Assembly: GCA_036554605.1 (NCBI GenBank)
Contig: DATBMY010000539.1
Span: 1 to 41,666 of the forward strand
Source of the DNA: DATBMY01 sp036554605
Lineage (GTDB): Bacteria > Acidobacteriota > Blastocatellia > UBA7656
Reading direction: 5' to 3'
DNA: 41,666 bases
Part shown: positions 23,208 to 33,984 of the stretch, piece after piece
Numbering within the stretch: the stretch's first letter is position 1
Layout of the letters: each line of letters begins with the position of its first letter
Translations under genes and position numbers: made by a program
The notes under the pieces: generated by a model
Seen by the model: the letters and a program-made list of their open reading frames with translations, nothing else
Told to the model about the DNA's origin: nothing
Database searches by the model: none

Positions 23208-24503
23208 ATGAAGATCGTCTATATCACAGCCGGGGCCGCGGGGATGTACTGCGGCAGTTGTTTGCGCGATAACGCGCTGGCGGCCGAGTTGCTCGCGCGC
23301 GGGCACGATGTCACGCTCGTGCCAATCTACACGCCGACTCTAACGGACGAAGAGAACGTTAGTATGGACCGCGTCTTCTTCGGCGGCATAAGCGTATATC
23401 TTCAACAGCATTCGGCTCTATTTAGAAAGACCCCCTGGTTGCTTGACCGGTTGTGGGATTCGAAGCTCGCGCTAAGGATGGCCTCGCGACGCTCTATCCC
23501 TGTTGACCCGCGGCTGCTCGGAGAATTGACCGTATCGATGTTGCGCGGCGAAGAGGGCTTCCAGCGCAAAGAGATTCAAAAACTCGTTCACTGGCTGAAG
23601 GGCGAGCAAGCGCCCGACCTTATCAACCTGCCCAATTCACTCTTAATATCTCTGGCGCGACCGCTCAAGGAGGCGCTCTCGTGCCCGGTAGTCTGCACGC
23701 TCCAGGGCGAAGACCTCTTTTTAGAGGGACTCGAAGACTCATATCGCGCGTCGTCGCTCGAACTGATTCGCGCAAACGTCAAGTACGTCGACGCATTTAT
23801 AGCCGTGAGCCGCTACTGCGCCGACTTCATGTCGGATTACCTGGAGATTCCTCCGGAAAAGATTCATGTGGTGCCGCTCGGAATAAAACTCGAAGGTTAT
23901 GACCGGAAGCCGCGCGAGCAAAACGGAGAGTTTCGCGTGGGCTATTTCGCCCGCGTCGCGCCCGAGAAGGGGCTCGACGCGCTCGCCGAAAGCTACATCC
24001 GAATGCGTGAGCGGGAAGATGCCCCCGCGGCGCGGCTCGAAGTTGCGGGCTATCTCGCGCCCGAACATAAAGCGTACCTCGCCGGCGTAGAGCGCGATAT
24101 GAAAGAGCGAGGCTACGGCGACGAGTTTCATTACCGGGGAGCGCTCGACCGCGAGCAGAAGATAGAGTTTCTCCAGTCGCTCGATGTGCTGTCGGTCCCG
24201 GCGACCTATGACGAGCCGAAGGGAATGTTTCTGCTAGAGGCGATGGCCAGCGGCGTTCCCGTCGTGCAGCCTCGGCGGGGCGCGTTTCCCGAGATCATCG
24301 AAAAGACTCTCGGAGGCTTGCTAGTCGAGCCGGATGACCCCGACGCGCTTGCCGAAGGGCTGCATTCAATCTGGCGAGACCGCGCGCTCAGGGAAGAGCT
24401 CGCGCATAACGGGTATGAACGGGTGCGCAAGTATTACAGCGCCGCCGCCGAAGCGTCGCGCGCGCTAGAGGTCTATGCCACTCAAGTAAAAAGTAAAAAG
24501 TAA
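23208..24503 (+). CDS. GT4-family glycosyltransferase
   Basis: A 431-residue GT-B fold enzyme. The N-terminal acceptor domain starts with KIVYITAGAAGMYCGSCLRDNALA, and the C-terminal nucleotide-sugar domain has FRVGYFARVAPEKGLDALAE and the EPKGMFLLEAMASGVPVVQP signature of the GT4 family, with the expected E-x7-E pair. No membrane segment is seen. The nearest polysaccharide-type gene is 16 kb away, so the acceptor is unknown. No ribosome site precedes the ATG because the upstream sequence is an inverted repeat. The final codons (VKSKK) derive from an AAGTAAAA repeat. Confidence 0.85.
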   Translation: MKIVYITAGAAGMYCGSCLRDNALAAELLARGHDVTLVPIYTPTLTDEENVSMDRVFFGGISVYLQQHSALFRKTPWLLDRLWDSKLALRMASRRSIPVDPRLLGELTVSMLRGEEGFQRKEIQKLVHWLKGEQAPDLINLPNSLLISLARPLKEALSCPVVCTLQGEDLFLEGLEDSYRASSLELIRANVKYVDAFIAVSRYCADFMSDYLEIPPEKIHVVPLGIKLEGYDRKPREQNGEFRVGYFARVAPEKGLDALAESYIRMREREDAPAARLEVAGYLAPEHKAYLAGVERDMKERGYGDEFHYRGALDREQKIEFLQSLDVLSVPATYDEPKGMFLLEAMASGVPVVQPRRGAFPEIIEKTLGGLLVEPDDPDALAEGLHSIWRDRALREELAHNGYERVRKYYSAAAEASRALEVYATQVKSKK

Positions 24504-24555
24504 AAAGTAAAAAGTTGAAAGATCTTTTACCTTTTTACTTTTTACTTTTTACTTT
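24485..24555. repeat. AAGTAAA tandem inverted repeat, terminator-like
   Basis: Four tandem AGTAAAA-type units (24485-24514) are followed after about 10 nt by the reversed TTTTTACT units (24524-24555), allowing a long AT hairpin. It overlaps the 3' end of the glycosyltransferase and ends 18 nt before the ABC gene. The T-rich right arm could terminate transcription; equally it may be a simple-sequence expansion. Confidence 0.55.
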
Positions 24556-24573
24556 CAATCAGGGGTTTCTGTA

Positions 24574-25239
24574 TTGCTCGATGTTTCCAACCTGTCAAAG
24601 CAATACCCTACGCCGCGAGGCCCGCTTACGGTCTTGTCGAATGTGTCGCTTCGACTTGACCGCGGCGAGGCGGCCTCCATTATGGGGCCGTCGGGCAGCG
24701 GCAAAAGCACATTGTTGCATATCATCGGCGCGCTTGAGCCGCCGACCTCCGGCACCGTAACGCTCGACGGCACGGACCCCTACCAGCTCGAAGAGAGAGA
24801 GCTTGCCGGCTTCAGGAATAAGAAGATCGGCTTCGTATTTCAGGACCATTGTCTACTCCCGCAATGCACCGTGCTTGAAAACGTGCTGACGCCGACGCTC
24901 GTTACGCGCTCGACCAACAACGCGAGTGAGCGGGCGCGAAAGCTGCTCGATCAGGTAGGTCTTTCCGAACGCGTTGATCATCGTCCGGCTGAACTGTCGG
25001 GCGGCGAAAAACAGCGCGTGGCGCTTGCTCGCGCGCTGATCAACGAGCCGCTCGTGCTGCTTTGCGACGAGCCTACCGGCAATCTCGATCACCGGGCGGC
25101 CGAGACCGTGGCGCGGTTGCTCATAGACCTGCACGCGCGCCGTGAGACTATTCTCCTGGTGGTTACTCATAGCGCCGAGCTTGGTTCGAGATTTCCAAAG
25201 CGGTTCGAAGTGGTCGAGCAGCATCTACGGCAGGCGTGA
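24574..25239 (+). CDS. ABC transporter ATPase (MacB/LolD type)
   Basis: A 221-residue ATPase with Walker A GPSGSGKST (39-47), Q-loop FQDHCLLP, signature LSGGEKQRVALARAL, Walker B LVLLCDEPTGNLD and the switch His in VVTHS, all intact. The length and sequence match the MacB/LolD/FtsE branch that works with FtsX-like permeases rather than substrate-translocating importers. It starts with TTG behind AGGGG. Its stop overlaps the start of the large permease, so both form one complex. Confidence 0.92.
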   Translation: MLDVSNLSKQYPTPRGPLTVLSNVSLRLDRGEAASIMGPSGSGKSTLLHIIGALEPPTSGTVTLDGTDPYQLEERELAGFRNKKIGFVFQDHCLLPQCTVLENVLTPTLVTRSTNNASERARKLLDQVGLSERVDHRPAELSGGEKQRVALARALINEPLVLLCDEPTGNLDHRAAETVARLLIDLHARRETILLVVTHSAELGSRFPKRFEVVEQHLRQA

Positions 25240-28200
25240 TGAAGACTTCTACCCTCATACTTCGCAATCTGACATATTACTGGCGGACCAACCTTGCCGT
25301 CGTGCTCGGGGTCGCGACCGCCGTGGCGGTGCTTGCCGGCGCGCTCGTCGTAGGCGATTCGGTGCGCGCGAGCCTGGGCCAAATATTTCTTAACCGCATA
25401 GGCAAGACCGACCACGTTATCTCGGCCACGGGGTTCTTTCGCGAGCAGCTTGCCGGCGATATTCAATCTAAGGACGAATTCAAATCGCGCTTTAGCGGCG
25501 CAGCCCCGATTATCGCGCTCAACGCTTTCGTAACGCACGAAAAGAGCCGGCGGCGCGCTTCTTCGGTTCAACTCTATGGCGTTGATGATCGCTTCTGGCA
25601 GTTCCACTCTCTCCAAGGAGTTAAAGCGCCGGGCGAGCGAGAGGTTTTAATCAGCCCCGACCTCGCGCGCGAGCTTGGAAGCGAGCCCGCCGATTCGATA
25701 CTGCTGCGCGTGGAAAAACCATCGGCCATTCCAGCCGAATCTTTGCACGGGCGGAAAGAAGAGCTTGGCCGCACCATCCGCCTCACCATTCGCGAAACAT
25801 TAGAGCCCGCGGCGCTCGGCGAGTTTTCGATACGCCCCAGGCAAGGCGGCGTGCGCGCCGTCTTCGTATCGCTCGCGAGACTTCAAAAAGATCTCGAACA
25901 ACCCGGCAAAGCCAACGCCATATTGATCTCTGAAAATATGCCGGGAGCATCCGGCGGCGCCGCGGCGGTAGAGGACCTGCTCAGGGAGACATTCGCGCTC
26001 GAAGACCTCGGCGTTCGCTTGCGCGCGCTTGACGCCGAGCGCGGCATATCGCTCGAAAGCGAGAGCGCCCTTATCGGCGACAAGCTCTTTGCGAGCGCGC
26101 AGGCCGCGGCCCAAAAATCTGACCTTTCGATTTCTCCCGTACTGAGCTACCTGGCGAATTCGATCCGCTCGGGTGAAGGCAACATCCCTTATTCGCTTGT
26201 CACCGGCGTCAGCGCCGGACGTTTCGGCGCCCTCGATAACGCGGGCGGCAATCCGATCATATTAAACGAATGGGCCGCGTCGGACCTCGGTGTGCGCCCG
26301 GGCGACGAGGTTACGCTCGAATACTATTTATGGAAAGATGACGGGCGGCTCGTCACCGAAACGGCCAGGTTTCAATTCGCCGCCGCGGTAACCATAGCGG
26401 GCGCGGCCTCGGACCGCGACCTCATCCCCGATTATCCCGGCATCACCGAAACCGAGAGCCTGTCGGATTGGGACCCGCCTTTCCCAATAGACCTTGAGCG
26501 CGTGCGCCCCAAAGACGAAGAGTACTGGGAGCAATATCGCACCACGCCAAAAGCTTTCATCAAGATCGAAGCCGCCGGGCGCCTGTGGCAATCGCGTCAC
26601 GGTAGGCTTACTTCCGCGCGGATACTTTCAAGCGAGCGCGCTGATCCCGCGTCTTACTTGCAGCTCTTTAAAGATAATCTGCGGCGCGAGCTTGACCCCG
26701 TCTCGACGGGGCTTGTGGCAAGCGCGGTTCGCGCCGAAGGACTCGACGCCGCCGAAGGCGCTACGGACTTTGGAGAGTACTTTGTCTATTTCAGCTTTTT
26801 CATAGTCGTCGCGGCATTACTGCTTGCAAGCCTCTTCTTCAAGCTCGGGGTCGAGCAGCGGCTGCGCGAGATAGGTCTGCTTCGGGCCGTGGGGCTTCGG
26901 GCCTCGCTCGTTCGCTCGATCTTTTTGCGGGAGGGCGTATTGCTTGCCGCTCTGGGGAGCCTGCTTGGTGTTGCGGGCGCGCTCGGCTACGGCTCGCTGA
27001 TGGTTTATGGGCTGCGAACGTGGTGGGTCGGCGCGATCGGCACGACCGCGCTCGAACTGCACGTCTCGCCGGTCTCGCTTCTGCTCGGCGCGGCGGGCGG
27101 CATTGTCGCCGCCGTGATCGCCGTGGTGTTGACGCTAAGGCGGCTCAAAGATGCGACGGCGCGCGGGCTGCTTGCCGGAGTTATAGAGCCGCAAGCAACG
27201 GGCGATAATTCATCTTTCGATCATCCGGCTGCCCGCACAGATTCGGGCAAGAGAGCGCGGCGGGCTTCGATGCTGATCGCATTGATCGCGGTACTGCTGC
27301 TCGCGGCCGCGTGGTCAGGTCTTATAAGCCAGGTGGCCGGATTTTTCGGCGCGGGCGCGATGCTTCTTGTGGCGCTTCTGGCTTACCAGTACGCGTGGCT
27401 CAAGCGACAGCAGAAGCGGTTGATACACGGCAGCGGCGCGTGGCCGCTCTCGCTTATGGGATTTCGCAACGCCTCGCACAGGCCGGGCCGCTCGATACTC
27501 TGTATCGCATTGATAGCGTCGGCCGCTTTCATAATCGTCGCCGTCGACGCATTCAGGCGCGAAGGGCGCGAAACCGATCTCGATAAAAGATCCGGGACGG
27601 GCGGCTACCCGCTAGTCGCCGAGTCGCTCCTGCCGCTTTATCACAACCCGAATACGGAAGAGGGGCGCGAGGCGTTGACGCTTTCGGCGCAGAAAGATTT
27701 CGACCCCGCCGAAGTGGCCTTCACCAGATTTAGAGTCAGGCCCGGCGACGACGCCAGCTGCCTGAACCTCTACCAGCCGCGCCGGCCGCGAGTGCTTGGA
27801 GCGCCGGCCGAGTTTATACAGAGCGGGCGCTTCAAGTTTCAGGCATCGGAGTCTCGGACCGCCGAGCAGGAAGCGAACCCGTGGCTTTTGCTCGACGCCG
27901 CGCGTGATGACGAAGCGATTCCGGTTATAGCCGACGCTAATTCGATGACCTATGTTCTGCACCGCAAGCTCGGCGACGAGATCGTGATTGAGGGCGATGA
28001 TGGCGAGATGTTGAGACTGCGGCTGGTCGCGGCGCTTTCAGACAGCATTCTTCAAAGCGAGCTGGTAATGTCGGAAGCGAACTTCATAAGGTTATTTCCA
28101 GGCCGCGGAGGTTACAGCTTCTTCCTGCTTGATGTCGATGCCGCGAGGGCCGGGCAAGTGGTCGGCGTGCTTGAAGAGCAGCTATCGGATTTTGGGTTCG

Positions 28201-28631
28201 ACGCCGCTTCGACCGCCGAGCGGCTGGCGAGCTTTCACCGCGTCGAGAATACTTACCTGTCGGTCTTTCAGACGCTCGGCGCGCTTGGGCTCGCGCTCGG
28301 GACTTTAGGGCTTGCGACCGTATTGCTCAGAAATGTGCTTGAGCGAAGAAAAGAGCTGGCGCTGCTCAGGGCGGTCGGATACAACTCGCGACATTTCGCG
28401 CTGATGGTTATAGCTGAAAATGCGTTTCTCGTTTTTTGCGGGCTCGCGACAGGGGTGCTGTCGGCGGCGCTCGCAATCGCGCCTGCTTTCATAACCAGGG
28501 GCGGGCAGCCGGCGACGCTTTCGCTCGCGGTGATGCTTTTGCTCGTTATAATCACGGGGCTGCTGGCCTCGATACTCGCTACGCTTGCCGCGCTCCGCGC
28601 GCCGCTCATACCGGCGCTTCGCGCGGAGTGA
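25239..28631 (+). CDS. FtsX-like ABC permease, two FtsX cores (about 1130 residues)
   Basis: A very large permease for the preceding ATPase. There is one N-terminal helix (residues about 17-40), a periplasmic region of about 470 residues, a first FtsX core (near 515-650, with VEQRLREIGLLRAVGLRASL), a central pair of helices, a second periplasmic domain of about 250 residues, and a second FtsX core (near 995-1125, with LERRKELALLRAVGYNSRHF). The duplicated layout fits MacB-like mechanotransmission or lipoprotein-release systems rather than classical transport. The ATG at 25239 overlaps the ATPase stop; a GTG at 25236 is also in frame. The cargo is not evident. Confidence 0.88.
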   Translation: MKTSTLILRNLTYYWRTNLAVVLGVATAVAVLAGALVVGDSVRASLGQIFLNRIGKTDHVISATGFFREQLAGDIQSKDEFKSRFSGAAPIIALNAFVTHEKSRRRASSVQLYGVDDRFWQFHSLQGVKAPGEREVLISPDLARELGSEPADSILLRVEKPSAIPAESLHGRKEELGRTIRLTIRETLEPAALGEFSIRPRQGGVRAVFVSLARLQKDLEQPGKANAILISENMPGASGGAAAVEDLLRETFALEDLGVRLRALDAERGISLESESALIGDKLFASAQAAAQKSDLSISPVLSYLANSIRSGEGNIPYSLVTGVSAGRFGALDNAGGNPIILNEWAASDLGVRPGDEVTLEYYLWKDDGRLVTETARFQFAAAVTIAGAASDRDLIPDYPGITETESLSDWDPPFPIDLERVRPKDEEYWEQYRTTPKAFIKIEAAGRLWQSRHGRLTSARILSSERADPASYLQLFKDNLRRELDPVSTGLVASAVRAEGLDAAEGATDFGEYFVYFSFFIVVAALLLASLFFKLGVEQRLREIGLLRAVGLRASLVRSIFLREGVLLAALGSLLGVAGALGYGSLMVYGLRTWWVGAIGTTALELHVSPVSLLLGAAGGIVAAVIAVVLTLRRLKDATARGLLAGVIEPQATGDNSSFDHPAARTDSGKRARRASMLIALIAVLLLAAAWSGLISQVAGFFGAGAMLLVALLAYQYAWLKRQQKRLIHGSGAWPLSLMGFRNASHRPGRSILCIALIASAAFIIVAVDAFRREGRETDLDKRSGTGGYPLVAESLLPLYHNPNTEEGREALTLSAQKDFDPAEVAFTRFRVRPGDDASCLNLYQPRRPRVLGAPAEFIQSGRFKFQASESRTAEQEANPWLLLDAARDDEAIPVIADANSMTYVLHRKLGDEIVIEGDDGEMLRLRLVAALSDSILQSELVMSEANFIRLFPGRGGYSFFLLDVDAARAGQVVGVLEEQLSDFGFDAASTAERLASFHRVENTYLSVFQTLGALGLALGTLGLATVLLRNVLERRKELALLRAVGYNSRHFALMVIAENAFLVFCGLATGVLSAALAIAPAFITRGGQPATLSLAVMLLLVIITGLLASILATLAALRAPLIPALRAE

Positions 28632-28650
28632 TTAATAAGGTAGAAACATT

Positions 28651-29901
28651 ATGCGATCACCGGTCAATAGATTATTCAAAGCCGCGCTCTTTTGCGCGTT
28701 GCTTTCGAGCATAAATCAAGATTCTCTCGCGCAGGACTGGCCGGGGTGGCGAGGGCCCGCGCGCGACGGCGTGCTTACATCCTTCACCGCGCCAAAGTCG
28801 TGGCCCGATCAGTTGAAGAGAATATGGAAAGTCGAGATCGGCGCGGGCCATTCGTCGCCGGTAGTCGCGGGCCGTCGTGTATATACGCATTCGAGGCAAG
28901 GTGATAAAGAGGTTGTCTCCTCATTCGAGCTTGATACGGGCAAGGCGGTATGGCAGGACACCTACCCCGCGGCTTACACGATAAACCCGGCGGCGATGGG
29001 GCACGGCAAAGGACCGAAATCGACGCCGGTGATTTCAAACGGGCGCCTGTACACGCTCGGCATAAGCGGCATACTGTCGTGTTACGACGCGGCGGCCGGA
29101 AGGCTGAAGTGGCGCAAGGAGTTTTCGAAAGAGTATAAGGCCACCTCACCGCTTTATGGGACGGCGATGTCGCCTATAGTCGAGGGCGGGCTTCTCATCG
29201 CTCACCTAGGCGGGCAGGATAGCGGCGCGCTGGTGGCATTTGACGCCGGGACAGGCAACGAGCGATGGGCGTGGAAGGGCGACGGGCCGGGCTATGCGTC
29301 GCCAATAGTGATCGATATCGAAGGCGTCCGCCAGATAGTCACTCAATCCCAGGATAACGTCGTGGGCGTGCGAGTGAGCGATGGACAGTTGCTCTGGCAG
29401 ATACCTTTCACGACCGAGTACACGCAGAACATCATCACGCCTGTAGTCTATAAGCAAACGATAATCTATTCGGGTCTCGACAAAGGCGTGACCGCTATCA
29501 GGGTGACAAGTCGCGCGGGCAAGTGGACGGCCGAGCGGGTCTGGCATAATCCGCAGGTCGCGATGTATATGAGCAGCCCCGTAGTCATTGGCGATTACAT
29601 TTTCGGACTATCGCACAAGCGCAAGGGGCAGTTCTTCTGTCTCGACGCGCGGACGGGCGAGGCGCGCTGGATGACGGAAGGGCGCGAAGGCGATAACGCG
29701 GCGATACTGGCGGGCGCGGGATTCCTCTTTTTATTGGACGACAGCGCGGAGCTGACCATAGCTAAGAGTGACGGCGGTGCTTTCGAGCCGTTGAAGAAAT
29801 ACAGCGTTGCCGACAGCGCCACCTGGGCGCATCCAGTGGTCGTGGGCAATCGCATATTGATAAAGGATGCCGGGTCGCTGGCGATGTGGAGTATTGAATA
29901 A
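28651..29901 (+). CDS. Secreted PQQ-like beta-propeller protein, copy 1
   Basis: A 416-residue protein with a signal peptide (AALFCALLSSINQDSLAQ). The mature form opens DWPGWRGPARDG, then shows PQQ-like blades (VVSSFELDTGKAVWQD, VVGVRVSDGQLLWQI), similar to BamB-type or quinoprotein propellers but without catalytic residues for PQQ chemistry. It starts 20 nt after the permease, so may be cotranscribed. It is paralogous to the next two propeller genes, probably by tandem duplication. Confidence 0.8.
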   Translation: MRSPVNRLFKAALFCALLSSINQDSLAQDWPGWRGPARDGVLTSFTAPKSWPDQLKRIWKVEIGAGHSSPVVAGRRVYTHSRQGDKEVVSSFELDTGKAVWQDTYPAAYTINPAAMGHGKGPKSTPVISNGRLYTLGISGILSCYDAAAGRLKWRKEFSKEYKATSPLYGTAMSPIVEGGLLIAHLGGQDSGALVAFDAGTGNERWAWKGDGPGYASPIVIDIEGVRQIVTQSQDNVVGVRVSDGQLLWQIPFTTEYTQNIITPVVYKQTIIYSGLDKGVTAIRVTSRAGKWTAERVWHNPQVAMYMSSPVVIGDYIFGLSHKRKGQFFCLDARTGEARWMTEGREGDNAAILAGAGFLFLLDDSAELTIAKSDGGAFEPLKKYSVADSATWAHPVVVGNRILIKDAGSLAMWSIE

Positions 29902-29971
29902 GTAAGCGGGCGCTTCATGTTTTCCGGCGGATGTTCTACTATAACTTCACACTTTCACAAGGAGGAGACAA

Positions 29972-31237
29972 GTGAGCAGGAAAGTACTCTTCGCTTTTTT
30001 CGCAGCCCTTTTATCAAGCAAGATGATACTGGCCGATAACTGGCCGCAGTGGCGCGGTCCCGCGCTCAACGGCATAAGCTCGGAAAAGAACCTGCCGGCG
30101 CGATGGACCGCCGAAGAGAACATAACATGGAAGCTCGCGCTTCCTGCCTGGAGCGGCTCGACGCCGATCATATGGGGCGAGCGGATTTTTCTCAACGTCG
30201 CCGAGGGCGATAACCTTTACGTGTGGTGCGTAGACCGCGCGAAAGGAGAACTCTTGTGGAAGCGCCCGCTCGGGAGCGGCAACGTCAAACTGCGCAAGCA
30301 GAACATGTCGTCGCCTTCGCCGGTAACCGACGGCAAGAGCGTTTACGTGATGACCGGGACGGGCGTGCTCAAAGGCTTCGACTTCAGCGGCAAGGAGCTA
30401 TGGTCGCGCGACGTGCAGAAAGATTATGGCCAGTTCGGATTGAACTGGGGCTACGCCTCTTCGCCGCTGCTTTATGAAGACGCGCTGTTCGTGCAGGTGC
30501 TTCATGGTATGAAGACTGACGATCCTTCCTACGTGATGCGGATTGATAAGAATACTGGAAAGACGCTCTGGAAAGTAGAGCGGCCCACACCTGCGATAAA
30601 GGAATCGCCCGATTCTTACACGACCCCGGCGCTGCTGCGCTACGACAACAAGATCGAGATTGTAATCACCGGCGGCGACATCGTGACCGGGCACGACCCC
30701 GTGACCGGAAAAGAGCTCTGGCGGGCGGGCGGGCTCAATCCGGAGAATCACCCGTTTTATCGCATAGTCGCTTCGCCGATAGTTTTCGACAACATCATCT
30801 ACGCGCCCACGCGCGTAAAGCCGCTTCTGGCGATCAAGGCGGGCGGCCGCGGCGACATAACCGAGACGCACCGGCTCTGGGCTTTTCCCAACGGCCCGGA
30901 CGTTCCCACGCCGGTCACCGACGGGAAGTATTTCTACGTAGTTGACGACAGGGGCGTTGCCTGGTGTCTGGACGCTAAGACGGGACAGGCCATCTGGGGC
31001 CCGCAGCGAATAAAGAGCGGCACCTACAGCTCGTCGCCCGTGCTCGCCGACGGCAAGATCTATATAACGAACGAAGACGGGCTCACGACCGTTTTGAGAG
31101 CGGGGCCGAAATTCGAGGTGATGGCGGAAAACGATCTGAACGATTACTGCCTCAGCTCGCCGGCCATCAGCGACGGCCAGATTTTTATACGCACGGCTCA
31201 ACACCTTTACTGTATAGGTAAACGCGCATCGCGCTAA
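29972..31237 (+). CDS. Secreted PQQ-like beta-propeller protein, copy 2
   Basis: A 421-residue protein starting at GTG behind AAGGAGGAGA, with a short signal peptide (LFAFFAALLSSKMILADN) followed by NWPQWRGPALNGISSEKNLP. Blade motifs include YVWCVDRAKGELLWKRPL, YVMRIDKNTGKTLWKVE and AWCLDAKTGQAIWGP. The WPQWRGP start marks a widespread family of secreted propeller proteins in Acidobacteriota, Planctomycetes and Verrucomicrobia, of unknown function. It resembles copy 3 more than copy 1 in its start. Confidence 0.82.
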   Translation: MSRKVLFAFFAALLSSKMILADNWPQWRGPALNGISSEKNLPARWTAEENITWKLALPAWSGSTPIIWGERIFLNVAEGDNLYVWCVDRAKGELLWKRPLGSGNVKLRKQNMSSPSPVTDGKSVYVMTGTGVLKGFDFSGKELWSRDVQKDYGQFGLNWGYASSPLLYEDALFVQVLHGMKTDDPSYVMRIDKNTGKTLWKVERPTPAIKESPDSYTTPALLRYDNKIEIVITGGDIVTGHDPVTGKELWRAGGLNPENHPFYRIVASPIVFDNIIYAPTRVKPLLAIKAGGRGDITETHRLWAFPNGPDVPTPVTDGKYFYVVDDRGVAWCLDAKTGQAIWGPQRIKSGTYSSSPVLADGKIYITNEDGLTTVLRAGPKFEVMAENDLNDYCLSSPAISDGQIFIRTAQHLYCIGKRASR

Positions 31238-31243
31238 AACTAG

Positions 31244-31355
31244 AGGTCAGGAGTCAGGGGCCGGGGGGTGCCAGTTAAGATCGTATCTGAAATTTGAAAT
31301 AGCCTATTTGAGATTTGAAATCTCAGATGCCCTGACCCCCGTCCCCTGACCCCTG
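31244..31355. repeat. Dispersed inverted repeat, copy B
   Basis: Arms near 31244-31270 (TCAGGAGTCAGGGGCCGG) and 31329-31355 (CCCGTCCCCTGACCCCTGA) are complementary over about 20 positions with few mismatches. The core holds an inner pair of TTTGAAAT/ATTTGAAAT words and AGATTTGAA, as in copy A. It lies exactly between two propeller genes. Confidence 0.6.
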
Positions 31356-31370
31356 ATATGGAGAGGGTCT

Positions 31371-32705
<1,335 letters not shown>

Positions 32706-32713
32706 GGGGTTTT

Positions 32714-33232
32714 ATGAAGAGGCTCTTTATCGTCACCGTAATCGCGCATCTCGTAACGGCTGCTTTAGCGGCCGGGCAGGATTTGCCTCCGATAAGAAAC
32801 TTCCTGAGGATTGACGAGCAGTTTTGCACCGGAGGGCAGCCGCGGCTCGAGCATCTTTCAAAACTCAAGGCGGACGGCGTGCGGGCCATAATAAATCTGC
32901 GCCAGCCAGGCGAGCACCGCGCGGGCGAAGAAGAAGCGATGGCGCGCGAGCTTGGACTGCGCTACTTCAACATCCCGGTCAATTACCGGGAGCCGAAGGA
33001 AGAGCAGGTGACGGAGTTTTTGAAGCTGACCGACGATGCCCAGAATCGCCCCGTCTTTATACACTGCACGGCCGCCATTCGCGTGGGCGCGTTCTGGATG
33101 ATCCGTCGCGTGCTGCGCGATGGATGGAGCCTTGAAGCCGCCGAAGAGGAGGCCACGAAGGTCGGATTGCGCGAGGCCCCGCACCTTGTCGAGTTCGCCC
33201 GCAACTACATCGAAAAGCACCGTAAGAAATAG
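32714..33232 (+). CDS. Secreted PTP-like protein with short HCx4R loop
   Basis: A 172-residue protein with a signal peptide (RLFIVTVIAHLVTAALAAGQ) and a dual-specificity-phosphatase-like fold: GVRAIINLRQPGEH and the active loop HCTAAIRVGAFW (His117, Cys118). Canonical enzymes have HCx5R; here only four residues lie between Cys and Arg, which is the form seen in the bacterial DUF442-like/PTP group. Phosphatase activity is therefore possible but not certain. The ATG at 32714 follows AAGGGG. It starts eight nucleotides after the propeller gene and lies nine before the SGNH gene, suggesting one operon. Confidence 0.75.
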   Translation: MKRLFIVTVIAHLVTAALAAGQDLPPIRNFLRIDEQFCTGGQPRLEHLSKLKADGVRAIINLRQPGEHRAGEEEAMARELGLRYFNIPVNYREPKEEQVTEFLKLTDDAQNRPVFIHCTAAIRVGAFWMIRRVLRDGWSLEAAEEEATKVGLREAPHLVEFARNYIEKHRKK

Positions 33233-33240
33233 AGTCCGTC

Positions 33241-33984
33241 ATGCGCTTGCCGAAGATATTGCTGCTTGTGGTTCTGGTCATCGGCTGTGGCGCAGGCCGC
33301 ATCGAGTCAAGCCCGGAGCCGGGGCTTCGCGTTCTCTTCATCGGCAACAGTCTCACCTACGCAAACGACCTGCCCGCAATCGTCCAGGCGCTTTCGGAAG
33401 CCGCAAACAAAGCGCGCCTGGATTATAAAGCGATTGCGCTTCCTAACTACAGCCTTGAAGACCACTGGAATCAGGGCGCGGCGCGGCGCGAGATAGCCGC
33501 GGGCAAATGGGATGTGGTCGTATTGCAGCAGGGGCCGTCGGCGCTTATGGAGAGCCGGAGGCTGCTCGTAGATTACACGCGCCGGTTTGATGAGCTTATA
33601 CGCGCGGGCGGCGCGAGGACCGCAATCTATATGGTCTGGCCATCGAAGGCGCGCTCGAAAGACTTTGACGCCGTGGCGGCCTCCTACACCGCGGCGGCGC
33701 GCGAAGTCGGCGCCGAGCTTCTGCCCGCGGGCCGGGCCTGGCAGGAAGCCTTCAATCGAAAGCCCGACGCGGCGCTCTATTCCGCGGACGATTTTCATCC
33801 GAGCGTGACGGGCTCATACCTGGCCGCAATAGTCATATACCAGCAGCTCTATAACGATCATCAAACCCCGCCGCCCGCGCGCCTCAAGCCGCGCTCGAAA
33901 ATAACTCCAAAGATCGAGCTTTCGGCCGAAGAGGCCGAGCTGCTCTTTGCGTCGGCCCGCGAAGCCTGCCGTACGGAGAGATGA
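33241..33984 (+). CDS. SGNH-hydrolase-like lipoprotein
   Basis: A 247-residue protein with a lipoprotein signal (VLVIGC, Cys16 acylated). Block I is VLFIGNSLTYAND with the catalytic Ser37 in GNS, and block V is DDFHPS (Asp and His) near residue 180. These fit the SGNH esterase/lipase superfamily, whose substrates range from acetyl groups on glycans to lipids. It is followed by an overlapping beta-lactamase-like gene (ATGA overlap), which argues for a shared process in the envelope. Confidence 0.8.
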   Translation: MRLPKILLLVVLVIGCGAGRIESSPEPGLRVLFIGNSLTYANDLPAIVQALSEAANKARLDYKAIALPNYSLEDHWNQGAARREIAAGKWDVVVLQQGPSALMESRRLLVDYTRRFDELIRAGGARTAIYMVWPSKARSKDFDAVAASYTAAAREVGAELLPAGRAWQEAFNRKPDAALYSADDFHPSVTGSYLAAIVIYQQLYNDHQTPPPARLKPRSKITPKIELSAEEAELLFASAREACRTER

